Below are positions 46,075-57,259 of a stretch of 64,000 nucleotides of DNA, piece after piece. The stretch is from Rostrohypoxylon terebratum (lineage: Eukaryota > Ascomycota > Sordariomycetes > Xylariales > Hypoxylaceae). The translations under genes and the position numbers were made by a program. How positions within the stretch are numbered: the first letter of the stretch is position 1; each line of letters opens with the position of its first letter. Where the stretch lies: assembly GCA_022497145.1 (NCBI GenBank), contig MU385920.1:1-64000 (forward strand), in the 5' to 3' direction. A model generated the notes under the pieces. That model saw only the letters and a list, made by a program, of their open reading frames with translations, made no database searches and was not told the origin of the DNA.

Positions 46075-46617
46075 TTAGTTCGCTGGAGCTCTGCCTCCAG
46101 TGCCCTCGCCCGAATATTTGGGGCCAATCTCGGTCATCTTCTCTATGTGAGGTATCGCGACGTCCCTGTATTGTTTTAATCTCGTCGAGGTCCACACCAT
46201 ATTGACGGTGCACAGACCAGACAACACACGTATTTTCGAATCACTCTCGTGCTTGTCGGTCGGACGCCCCGAGCAATGGGAGGTAGAGTTCGCATTCCCC
46301 ATTGCTCGGGGGGAGTCACCTTCTCCCAAAGCAAGATGCAGTCGCCATACAACTCTGGAGCCCTCCATGAGAGGTAGGCAACGGCTTATGTACCTGGTCT
46401 CTCTCTTCGTGAGTGACATTAATGCCAATATCATCCCAGTTAAAGTCATCCAAACGAGACATTGAGGCGGGATCTGGAAGGCTGCTCCGTCGATTGATGT
46501 TTCAGTGGAAACGATACGAGAATTCTGTGTTCCCAAAGGATATGAGTAGGTGTTCAACTGAATATTTTCTTCAATTGACTGCCCACTTAAATGAGCCATC
46601 ATACTGAACAAAACCAT
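46075..46617 (-). pseudogene. Possible decayed coding relic, unknown product
   Basis: One frame is open for 180 codons from an ATG at 46617, but protein-like stretches lie in all three minus frames. They are MSRLDDFNWDDIG from the ATG at 46462, WRAPELYGDCILLWEK around 46333-46372, and GVDLDEIKTIQGRRD around 46150-46195. This suggests a former gene broken by frameshifts, or an intron-containing gene I could not assemble. A 14-bp perfect inverted repeat (46267-46280 and 46298-46311) lies inside. I do not recognise the family. Confidence 0.3.
46267..46311. repeat. Perfect 14-bp hairpin inside the decayed ORF
   Basis: CCCCGAGCAATGGG at 46267-46280 is the exact reverse complement of 46298-46311; the loop is 17 nt. 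Confidence 0.85.
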
Positions 46618-47213
46618 ATGTCGTGCTTGCTACTCGATGGTAGGATCCCATATTCCATACTCTTATGTAGTCGAGTAATCGTTAAAAGGTATATGTCGAA
46701 AGGTGACCTTGGAGAAGCTGGCTGGAGTTCCTCTCATTAAGGGAGAAGCTGGCACTGGTCATCAAGATTAATTAAGCTCGAATCGTTTGGTCTCGTCATA
46801 AAACCCGGCTTGTATAATTTTTCGTCTTCTTCCTCTACCTTTCCACTACGAATCCCTCCCAGAGTCGCCACCACTCCTAAGGAGAAAATCGGTTTCCTCG
46901 TGGAACCATGTCATATTGCCATGGTCGAACTCTTGCGTTCTCCCATACCTCAGCACGACATCTCAAGATGTCTTGCATGGGAACAAGGGAAACCAGTGGA
47001 AAGAGGAATGGTACATGAAACATGACCGTTACTGCCATCATTGTAGATTTTTGCTAATCTCTCTAGACAACTTCTCAATAGCTGCAGGTTTTCCCAGGTG
47101 CTGTTTCGTTCATCTTGGGAAAGGTGGAGTCGGTTAACTGATTTATAGAGTTAGAGCAGCAAAGAATAAGTTGACAGTTTTAGTATTCCATTAGATTGCC
47201 TCTCTGGCCACAT
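46618..47213. other. Intergenic between two relics
   Basis: No supported gene. Short plus-strand frames around 46810-47137 are not convincing. Confidence 0.45.
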
Positions 47214-47986
47214 TCATGTTGGGAGCGTCCCAAATCCGTCTTTTTTGCTGTCTCCGTAGATACGAATTGCCTCCAGCATTTCACGGGTTGGAATGAGCAT
47301 CTTTTGGGATGGCTTTACGAGACCTTTCGTTTCCTCGAGAAACGATTGGACTGCTAAGAGTCTTGCCTTAGCCTCCAAGTATGGCTCTGCCTCGCTTGGC
47401 TGCATGTCAGGGCGAATTGTTGTCAGATGTTCAATGACTTGATTTTTATCGCAATAACTTCTGATTGGGTGCTCTGATAAGACTGCGGTCCAATATTCTT
47501 TCGCACTTGCCACTTTCTCGATGATCTGTCCATCGTTATCCCCGTATCGATTCATGCCGTATACTCTGCCTCGTCTTTGCGCTTGTTTTTGGAATGACTT
47601 AAAGTTTACGTCCTCCATGTCCGGCATAACGAAAGTCTTTTTCAGCTCGTCTCTTTCTGCCTTAGAAACCTCTAGCTCTCCATCATAATCAAAACTCTTG
47701 GATAAATGTATGCGTGGATGTCGTGATATGTAACCCTGATAGCGAGATAGGTTGTTAGGGACGGCGTAGTTTGGGAAAAGCTCCAAATGTTTGAGAAGCT
47801 GTTGTTAGGAGAAATATCAGGTTCCAGCTTCCTAGACGGGTCGTAAGAGTCAAGCGAACGTTCCAGAAGACGCAGCATTGCATTGGAAAAACCCTTTCAT
47901 TTTCCTTCTCGTTCGCAGAGACGTCTATAGGATGTTGGGCGTTCGTCGCTGGTATATGAGTCCTTTCGACCTCCTTTTTCGGCCAT
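47214..47986 (-). pseudogene. Probable pseudogene, unknown family, one nonsense codon and one frameshift
   Basis: From an ATG at 47986 a protein-like frame (MAEKGGRKDSYTSDERP) reaches an in-frame TGA at codon 30 (47899-47897). It continues beyond it in the same frame (KGFSNAMLRLLERSLDSYD) to about 47805, then the coding character shifts by -1 into a 190-codon open frame. That frame ends at 47214 (HLELFPNYAVPNNLSRYQG, KEYWTAVLSEHPIRSYCDK, VQSFLEETKGLVKPSQ). The stop reads TGA AAG between Lys and Lys, so one C-to-T change from CGA would explain it. No intron with correct phases removes both lesions. Apart from these two lesions the frame spans about 257 codons. I recognise no domain. Confidence 0.5.
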
Positions 47987-50895
47987 AGTTAACTTGGCCG
48001 CTTTTTTGCGGAATAGAGAGGTCCGCAAGCCGATGGATAACGGCCCGCAGTGAGTGATAGAGTAGAAGACCAATTAGATGGCCAAAGTGTAGGGGGGCAT
48101 CAGGGTTAGGCGGTGCACTGGTAGAGAATCGTGCTGGATATCGCTGGGTGATGTTATTATCACGATGCTAGGGGTGGTGTATTCGAATTAGTCGTTACGT
48201 TATACGAATCCACGGATTGTTGTTTCCTTGGACCTGGATACAGCGGAAATTATCGCGGCAATAGATAAATGGTGAAAGCGTGTGAGGCTGGGGGTTGGTG
48301 TTGCGTACTCGTTCCTCATAGTATTAAGGTAAGATGTAGACATTGGGTGTTATATATATACCTATATATGGTATACGGATCCAGTCATCTGCGTCGGCGT
48401 CAAGTGAATTGTTGCCAATATGACCGACTTCAGTGCCTTCGGGTTAATGTAGATAGAATCGTTCATACTAGGAGTATACATCCCGAAGATTTACTCGGAC
48501 TCGGACGGATTTGATCAGCGACCGAGAAATGAAACCTTGTGGGTACAAGAGGGTCTTGAAAGGTGCGGGAAAGGTGTCAAAGGTCCCGACGTCCCGCATG
48601 GGACAAATGAGTACACCGCTTATGGTGACTGTGGACTGGGATAGGAAGAGGAGGTCGCATACGGTGAGACCTCTCTCTGATCTTACTAATTGTAGAGGCT
48701 CTCTTCGCTACTTGCAACCATTGACGCAGAAAGACTTGTCACATCTACTCTAGTTAGTGAAATCATAAATGAACAATGTGCTTTTGGATGCTTACCGATC
48801 TATATCGATATTACCTATCCACTCCACGAACCGGAAGGCACATGGCGCTAGAGCCATCACGGATTTTTCATATGATGGACATTGTAAGCTTACGTTCGTC
48901 GCCAGCTGAAGTCTGTGGATCGAACTAGCATATAAGGTCGCTTCGTAGTGCTTCTGGTGGTTAACTATGTTAGCTTTTCGATCTCTCCTATTTCGAATAG
49001 CTTGTTCTTACCTTAGCTCATGTAGTGAACAGGAGAACCATTAAAGATGACCATTTACCCAGATTACTCAACCACGCAAGCTGGTTGATGATGGAACAGC
49101 TCCACGCAAGTTAATTGTTCATCATAGTGAACTTTACTTAGTAGGTTGTCAAGATATCTAGAGGTAAATTAGGATCGTCTAGATGTGTGTGTCTGAATCG
49201 GTCACTCAGGCTATCATGTACAACCCTTCTCACCTGTCGTCCGGTAGATCATCGGGGTTGACGCTCTTAGTAGAGAAGCACTGAGTAACTCATCGACGGT
49301 CCACATGTAGGATTAGAATGGCGATCCCCAGAGGCACGCCTTGAGGATGAGGAGGAAGAACGGCTGATATCTGAAGGGGTTATACGATGCCTTGCTTGCT
49401 TTCTCTTCCTAGGCCCTCTCCTTGGGTTTGTGTTGGTCCCTATTGGAAAGGAGAGGAGGAATATGATGTCGAGATTAGGATCAGGAGGCTGGTTTTAGCC
49501 TTTGATGGCCCTAGTATTCATTTATGAGTTGATTCGTGGTCGCCGGTCTTGTCCCAGTCTATCCACTCTCATGTACAGATGCGACTTTTAGTTCGCCGGG
49601 CAGGAATGTGTTAGACGGGCCATAGAAAAACACATGGTTGGTAGGGAAGCGAAGCGACGGTACTATACCATTCGCAATACTGGGGTACTCCGTAACTTCA
49701 GCTCAGGAGTACAAGTTTTAGTGGGAGGGAGTAGGATATTCCCACAGTAGTCGCCAATTACTGTAGCGGTATTCAGGGGAGACAGGGTGAATTCTCGTCG
49801 TTCGTTTTGCTTGCCTTCTAGGGTGGGCAACTTTATCCCACGAACTTTGTGGGCCTTGTATCATATATGGGATCTGGTGAAAGAGGTTTGCCGTCCCATG
49901 TAACGATACCGACGGGGGAAAGGCATATGCCATTCCATGAAACGATGTATCGACGAGGGTAAAACCAGAGCACGGCCTATGAGGGGACTTAAAGCGATGG
50001 AAATAGAGTATATCACTTGCGGTGCTATTCTCTGTTAGTTTTCGATTGTTCAGATCCGGAAGTGGCTGATATAGTAGAACTCACAAGGCAATAATTACTT
50101 TTGGGGTCGATGCCATATGACTCTGCCGTCAGAAAGGAGATCTCGTCCAGCCAATGTTGAACTCCATCTCCTGAACAGGTCAGTATTTGCATACTCAAAG
50201 TGTCTTTCTTTGCTTACGAGAGTCTTCACCGACCACGACAATCATAGTCTGAATATTTGATGGTGGTCATAAACTAGAACCGATGCCAACTTTAGAGCTA
50301 AGCAGACCTTCGGTCAAGAGGGCAGATATATAGGTACTAGGTAGCTATCCACTGCTATAGCCATGTGACTACATTATAAACTATACAAACTCAATAAGTT
50401 AGTACTTTTCTCGCTGGTGCTTATAAAGAGAGGTTTAAGACCTAGGCTGCCAAGTAGGGGTATCGCAGACCACGGTGACTTACATTATTCAGGCTCTACC
50501 TTGACCCATATTGATAAACACAACCGTGGTCATAGGCTGATTTCGGGCCAATCAACGATGGTAAGGGGGAGAAAAGACATTTGTTCATTGTGAAGTGAGA
50601 TAAACTGGTATTATATCCCAATTGACCGCTTATTAGTCATGCGGAACCTCGTTTCTAACTTTACGTTAGAGAGGGTGATTAAAGAGAGGGACAATCACTG
50701 GAACGAACAGGAGCCTTAGTTTCCAGGTCTCTGTTTTTGAGAATTAGGTATCTGTTGATATAGATTAGCAATACATCCCCAACTCCATACCATCCAAGGC
50801 CACCCAAGATTATCTTACCATTTAGAAGTCCCCATCCCCTTCTGTGAGGGTACGCTGAATTGGGAGAAATGATGTCTTGGATTTCAATACCCAGT

Positions 50896-51183
50896 CTAGC
50901 GGTTTGTTAGTGGTTCACCAGCTCTAGTAAGCTCTTCCATGGATTCAAGTAACTTACGACATCCACGACCTTCGGAGCAAACCAAAGATGAGGGTTTATG
51001 TTGGATGAACAACGCGCCCCTATTATCGGCGGAAAACTGCGTGTAGCCCATGTTGCGTGGCTCATAAGTTGGAAAGAAGCATGGAGGATTAAACTCGATG
51101 ATCAGTTTCCTGATTAGTCGATCATTGAAAGCCGACACAAATATGTCGTATTTTGATATGTAGACGTGGATCATTATCGCCAA
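50896..51183 (-). CDS. Doubtful small ORF in the gene desert
   Basis: This 95-codon frame starts at an ATG and has fairly protein-like content (FNPPCFFPTYEPRNMGYTQF, ESMEELTRAGEPLTNR). There are no domain hits by eye and no signal peptide. It could be one exon of a decayed or unassembled gene. Low confidence. Confidence 0.2.
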   Translation of the reverse strand: MAIMIHVYISKYDIFVSAFNDRLIRKLIIEFNPPCFFPTYEPRNMGYTQFSADNRGALFIQHKPSSLVCSEGRGCRKLLESMEELTRAGEPLTNR

Positions 51184-51650
51184 TAGTTAGGTTTAATGTA
51201 GCTTTGTCTTTATGTAGCTTGACACAAGCACGACAATACAGAAGTGTCATGCGGATAAGACATGTCTTACAAGACAGTACTACCTAGTAGTAAGTAACTA
51301 AGTACTAGAGGAGCAAAGAGGCGATAATGTTGGCCTCACTTATTAGAGGGATTTACTTACTGTCAAATGTTATCATCTCCCAATTATGGGTTGTCTGCCG
51401 ATGCAATTCTCTTCCAGGAGAAGAACCGAGAGGTAGAATGTACTAGGGGAAGAACAAGGAAACGGAAAGAGGAATACTGTGTGGTCGCTTGGTGTTACAG
51501 GACTTTAATGCCTTTAAAAGTGTCTATTAGGCGACCCGCTGGAAGTTAGGTTGGAGAGTCCAAGGCCGCGACAACAGAAGGTCAAGACATGGAGAGGGGA
51601 ACCTATCCTCCATCTAGGTGGGAATTGAGCTAGTTAATAGTCAAGTATAA

Positions 51651-51674
51651 GTGAGAGTGAGAGTGAGAGTGACA
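51651..51674. repeat. GTGAGA microsatellite
   Basis: About four units of the hexamer GTGAGA. Confidence 0.8.
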
Positions 51675-54600
51675 GAAGAATTAATTAGAAGGCGGGGAGT
51701 GTGGTAGCCCGTTGGTTAATTAGAGTAGACAATGATAGAAGTCTCTTTGGTCACGAAGACATATTAAATGAATTAAAAGCATCCATAGCAGTAAGGCATA
51801 GGATGATGAGAGAATACCTATACTTAAGGAGGCATGATGAAGAATGAAGAGTGAGAGGAGAGGGAATATGGGTTTCCCACTTGACCAAAGTCAAGAAAGT
51901 GGTGTAAGATGGGAGAAAGAAGGGGGAGATTTTTTTTTCCTCTGGGGCTCCCTGATTGTTATATATATTTTCTGACCCTGGCTTAGCCCTTAGAAATTAA
52001 TCATGGGACTGATAGGTATTAGGTATGAGTCAAACTACTTCAATGTATAAAAGTTGGTCTGTAACTTGCCCCTACCACTTTAGGCGGAGACTCCTTCAAC
52101 CCTCATGGATTCTGAAAGCTTCAATGTTAGTCTGATGTTTGATAGCATTTTGTACATCCGTATCAAAACAAACGCCCTCAGTACCTACCTGAATAAGAAT
52201 TACTGGGAGATACAGAATCACAGTTTGACTTTGTACCCGCCTTGTCAGGGTCATGCTCTAGAAGAAAGTTCTTCTACTCGAGGAAAGGACCCGCGTAATG
52301 ATGTCGTTTGTATGAGAGAGTTATTCATCTGTTATTGATAGCTTTGTAGTGGTATACAGTGCAATACATGCCCCGTAATATATGCGAGTAACAACCGTTA
52401 TGTCTTCCATAGAGCTACTGGTATGGTTTGAACTTCAGTGTCCAGGAACATGAGACGATCAATCTAGACCCTCTATGCCACAGTGCAGGACAAACACAAA
52501 CTTGAAAGCCCTTCAAAGCTTCAATGTTCTTTGGTACTAGATATTACCTATTAATCCAATCTTGTAGACATGTCTGATTAGAGACTCGATGGGAATTTCA
52601 AAGAAGGCAGGCACCCAAATTAGTCCCAAAGATATCTGAGCCCTAGGCGGGTACCGCCCTTGGTGTGAAATGGTTCTAGTAGGCTCCGCGGGGCCATCGA
52701 CGATGTCATTGACGATGTAAGCAGGTAGCAAATCTTTTTTTTGGCAACTCTAAATTATTTTAATTTTCACTCAGAAGATTGCAAAGGAAGGAGATCATAA
52801 TGTGGAAATATTTACTACCTTTTTGTATGTTGAAGACATCATTTCATCACGATAATAATCAATACAGGACGGCGACTTATGAATTTCATCTCTGTAGAGC
52901 TTCTGCAGCTACTGCTTGTCAGCGCCATAATGGATTGTCCTGAAGCTATCGCTAGATCCCAAGGAATATTATTAACCTCGCCTGCAATCTAGATGCTACT
53001 TGCAGCTAAGTAACCTAGGAATTTATTTCTAGGCACAAGCACCATGAATATGGAGGCATGCTAGCAACGGTGGGTGCATGGCGATGGGATGGTAGAAATG
53101 TCTAACCAGGGCTACTTTGGCCTTATCTGTGAATATTTCTACTAATATGTGACGCTAGAATCCAGCTTCAATTTTCGAGTGGCACATATACAACGAATCA
53201 TCGATATATGCAGCGATACAGAGAGATAAATTCCTACGCTAGACACCTTCGGGGAATATATCTATTATTTTAGCGTACAACACAAGGTCAAGTACGGCAA
53301 TATTTACGTAGTAGACACTTACGGGAGTTTCTCCCATGCGAGGAGTGAGTAATGCTAACGTAAATTACGGCTGCGAAACTCATGGCAACATTTCCCACCT
53401 ACGTACCCCCAGTACGTACTCAAATTCTGGAGGGATTTCAATCTTATCTTTGATATTGCAGAGCATGTAAGTAGCATACCACTATCATGCGCAGTATAAA
53501 ACACTGAGGGCCTGATTCCCCTATGATTCTGCGCCTAATAGGTTCTATAGGTCCTCTTAACGTATCCTAGGCGCAGTGGTCACAACGCTACAAAAATTAT
53601 TGAAGCTCACTTTGGCAGTTACACATCACAACAACACCACCGTTGTAATATTCCGATATTATAATATATTATATCAGTTTTTCCAACAATCCAAGTCTGA
53701 ATTGGAGGTTGTAATGTGAATTATCGACTTATTGGCACGATTTCGCTACGTTTGTCGATTATGTAAGCAAAATCCTTCTGCCCCTTTTCAACCCAACACA
53801 CCACCTCAAGAGGCTTTAGAGACCAGAAAACAGTATATTATCGTTGGCTTTGTTATTGTATACACTAAATCAAAGTTGTTAAGTATCGAAACACCTTACC
53901 TGACTTAACACAGGCGGCCTGTGTTGGCACCTATAGGTTGAAGCCCTCCCCTAACGGTCGGAAGAATCTAACTGACAGCACCCATCTATTTATTTACAAC
54001 CAAACACTTATCGCGAGTCCATAGGAGTACCATCATTGAATTATACGAGTTCTTACAAGTCTATACTCTTCGAGAAGATATGGGTGGTCGCTAATACCAA
54101 GGAGCGCTCTCGGCTTCACGGCGACAACCTCCAACGCCAATGACCATGGCGACGCTCAAATCAACAACATATCGAGTATGGTAGATGTTTTGTCTATTAT
54201 GATTGCAGAAAAAATGTTTTGAACTGATCTTCACTTAGACACGCCGTTCTTCGAAATGCTCAACACCAACACCTACCTATTATCGAATCAACAAGACCCC
54301 CTTTCCTTGTCGCCGACGAACCCATACACAGACATTTCCTACTCAAATCAGCTCGAGCACCCTTGAATTACAAGAATACTATACAACCCGGAGGAAAAGC
54401 CTTTTCTAGGACACTTTTGTCAGTTCGGCGTCGAGGATGGCGAGATCCTGCGGGGAACCCTTGTGAACCCTTGTCATCATTTCAGGTATGGGTCCTACAT
54501 TTATCTAGTTGAGCACGTTTCACGCATCTACAAATCAAAACTTGCTCATTCCGCGATCCTTTTCGTAACTAGCCTACATAGTATAGCCAAAAGAGCCAAA

Positions 54601-54782
54601 AGAACCAGGAGCTCGGTTACAATCTTGGAAAGCCTGAAGCTGTCGAATTATTATCTGCTGATTTGTTATACTGTTACAGCGAATGGGGTCACAACATACA
54701 AATAGAGAATACTCCCGAGTTTGTGGACTCCGAGATGTAAGTCTTTTTTCTAACATTCTAACAATACAACAAGAGAGCCACG

Positions 54783-56997
54783 ATGAAGTGGGCTTCTACT
54801 TTTTCCTTTGCGATTAAAACATCTCTAATTACTACGGCACTAGGTGGACATGGCCTCATTGGTTATGGCCAGTGGTGGTACGATCCAAAATGTTGTTACG
54901 CCTGCCGAGGCGTAATCGCGACCGCGTCGCTTGACTGTCCTGATGGAAGTATGGGTGATATGGATATGGATATGGACATGAGTATGGCGTCGCCGACAGC
55001 TCCTTGTGTCGCCGAGAACGCCGCTTTCTTAACCACCCTCGCGTACTGTATCAACTCGACTTGTCAAGAGGATAACGTACCGGCTTGGAAAATCGAAAAA
55101 TACTGGGCCGACCAAGCGACCGGCGATCCAACCGTTCTGCCTCAATGGACGTACGGCGCGGCTCTCGCGAACATAACCCAAGCGCCGACGGAGATATGGA
55201 CGAGCGATCAAGTGCTCAATTATACCGCTCTGATTTCTCGTAGCGACTTCGAGTACCAAATAACGTTCGACAACCTCTTCGATTGGGAAGAGCACACCCA
55301 ATCGACTTATGTGTAAGAAGACAACAATAATGAACCTGTCTAGATTAGGCATTGACTAATTCCTGTGCTGTAGAATCGTTATTGTTCTCATTGGAGTGGG
55401 CACGCCTGTCCTGACCTACCTCCTCCGCCAACTTCCTTACATGACTCAGGTCGCCGACAAGATTAAACCCTACCTAATTTACCCGTCGACCGTCGGCACC
55501 TACGTGATCCGACCGATCCCTGGACTGCCGGGTAATGCGCCGACAATGGGACAAGGTCTTTACATCGGGATGTTTGTTGCACTAAACATCGTACTTGGTG
55601 CTGTATCCTATAAGGGGTTCGATCAGCCACACCCGTGGGGCTTCACCCACCCCGGCGAAATCATGGCCTACGTCGGGTATCGGACCGGCCACATCGCATT
55701 TGCGCTCCTCCCTCTGACCGTCTTATTCTCGTCGCGAAATAATATCCTCCTTTGGCTTACCGACTGGCCGTACTCGACCTTCCTAGTCCTGCACCGGTGG
55801 GTCGCGCGCGTATGCGCCCTCCAAGCCGTCGTCCACTCGATCACCCTCCTCGGCGCGTACATCTCCACCGGCGGCTACGCGACAGACGTCCACATGCCAT
55901 ACTGGATATGGGGAATCGTAGCGACGTTATGTCTCGTGATCCTCCTTTTCCAAAGCCTGCTATGGTTCCGAACGAGATCCTACGAAGTCTTCCTCATCCT
56001 GCACATCCTTCTGTCGGTCTTCGTAGTAGCGGGGTGTTGGTACCATGTCATGTACTGGGCGGGGTTCACGGGAATCTACGAATACTGGCTGTACGCCGTC
56101 AGCGCGGTCTGGTTCTTCGACCGTCTGATGCGCGCGCTGCGCGTGTTCAAAAACGGCATTCGCGAAGGGACGGTAGTGGAAATCAGCGCGGATATCGTGC
56201 GCGTGGACATCAAGGGTGTGCGCTGGGCCCCGGAGGCCAGCCACCACGTCTACGCGTACTTCCCCAGCCTGAGCCCCTACCGACCGTGGGAAAATCACCC
56301 GTTCTCGATCGTCCACACCTCCATGCTGCACCCACAGCTCCTTCATCCGCGCGGCACAGACGGCATCGCGGATAAAGGTGTTGTGACTAGTACCAATGTC
56401 GCAAGTAAGGAAATGGAAGAGGGCGTCAGCAAACCCCCCTCGAGCCACCAAGACGACCCCTCGGAACCGAGCGCGTGCGCGTCTCCGCCGGCAACCGACG
56501 GCATAAGCATGTACATCAAGCGCCACACCGGGTCGACGAAGTACCTCCGCGCCCCTGCAAACCCCACCACCACCACCACCACCACCACCATACCCGTCCT
56601 ACTCGACGGGCCCTACCGCGGGAACGCCAGCGCGCAGATCCTGAAATGCGACCGCGTGCTGCTTATCGGCGGCGGCATCGGCGTCACGGGCCTGCTCGCG
56701 TGGACGGACAAGCACCCCAACGTGAAGCTGGCGTGGAGCGTCAGGGCGGCCGCCGCGCCGCTGGTCGTGGATCTCGGCGCGGCTCTCGCGCGCGTCGCCG
56801 ACAAGCTGGTGCTGGTCGGCGAGAGGCTCGACGTCAGTGCGCTGCTAGCGCACGAGGTAAGCGCCGGCTGGGAAAGAGTCGGTGTGGTTGTCTGTGGTCC
56901 TGGCGGCCTTTGCGACGATGTGCGACAGGCTGTTGTGACTTTTGGCAGGAGGGAGAAGACCGTGTTTGAGTTGGAGGTTGATGCTTTTACGTGGTGA
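54783..56997 (+). CDS. Ferric/cupric reductase transmembrane component (FRE family)
   Basis: Exons 54783-55312 and 55374-56997 join in frame to 717 residues. A signal sequence and a Cys-containing extracellular region (WWYDPKCCYACRG, with MGDMDMDMDMSM at about 57-68) come first. The ferric-reductase membrane domain follows, with two His pairs spaced by 13 residues: H317/H331 in HRWVARVCALQAVVHS and H387/H401 in LHILLSVFVVAGCWYH. The FAD-binding segment has HPFSIVHTS, and the NADPH domain has GGGIGVTGLLAW and VVCGPGGLCDD with the C-terminal aromatic FELEVDAFTW. It moves electrons from cytosolic NADPH through FAD and two hemes to reduce extracellular Fe(III) or Cu(II) before uptake. A Thr8 run in the cytosolic loop comes from a CCA microsatellite (about 56564-56590). 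Confidence 0.95.
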
Positions 56998-57259
56998 GAT
57001 TTGGAGAGGGGTATAATACAATCAATATTACTATGCTATTAGTATCGTTACTGGGAAACGCCTCTAATCAATACCCCTGATTTCGTTGGTAACAGGTAAC
57101 ATCGTTGGTAACATGCATGGCAACTTTTCCCCAATTCACCATGAAAAAGCAGATGCAATCAGTTATTTGAAGTTGGAATCATTACATTACTCGTTAATTA
57201 TCCGTCTCTATCGTTGAATGTTGAATTAGGCTGATGTCTATAATTCATGGCCGTTAGAA
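56998..57259. other. Intergenic between convergent genes
   Basis: 3' flanks only; includes a short duplicated TCGTTGGTAACA motif (about 57083-57113). Confidence 0.5.

Larger units (their letters stand above)
47987..54782. other. Gene desert of about 6.8 kb
   Basis: No ORF on either strand passes 100 codons over this long, AT-leaning stretch, and no splice-connected set of exons was found. The best candidate (50896-51183, minus) is listed separately. A GTGAGA repeat lies at about 51651-51674 and CTAG-type motifs near 50335-50345 and 51280-51305. No terminal repeats or transposase motifs were recognised. The right end should hold the ferric reductase promoter. Confidence 0.55.

Noticed and set aside
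46333..46372. Possible protein kinase APE motif (WRAPELYG) in the decayed relic
   Set aside because: None of the other kinase motifs (HRD, DFG) is nearby, and the downstream sequence does not fit subdomain IX, so no kinase is claimed.
47987..54782. Intact transposon
   Set aside because: No terminal repeats, reverse transcriptase or transposase motifs were seen in any frame; only a decayed element remains possible.
55960..56526. 188-codon minus-strand ORF and a 207-codon plus ORF at 55752-56375
   Set aside because: Both overlap the ferric reductase exon in other frames; the motifs of the reductase (His pairs, FAD and NADPH sites) settle the real frame.
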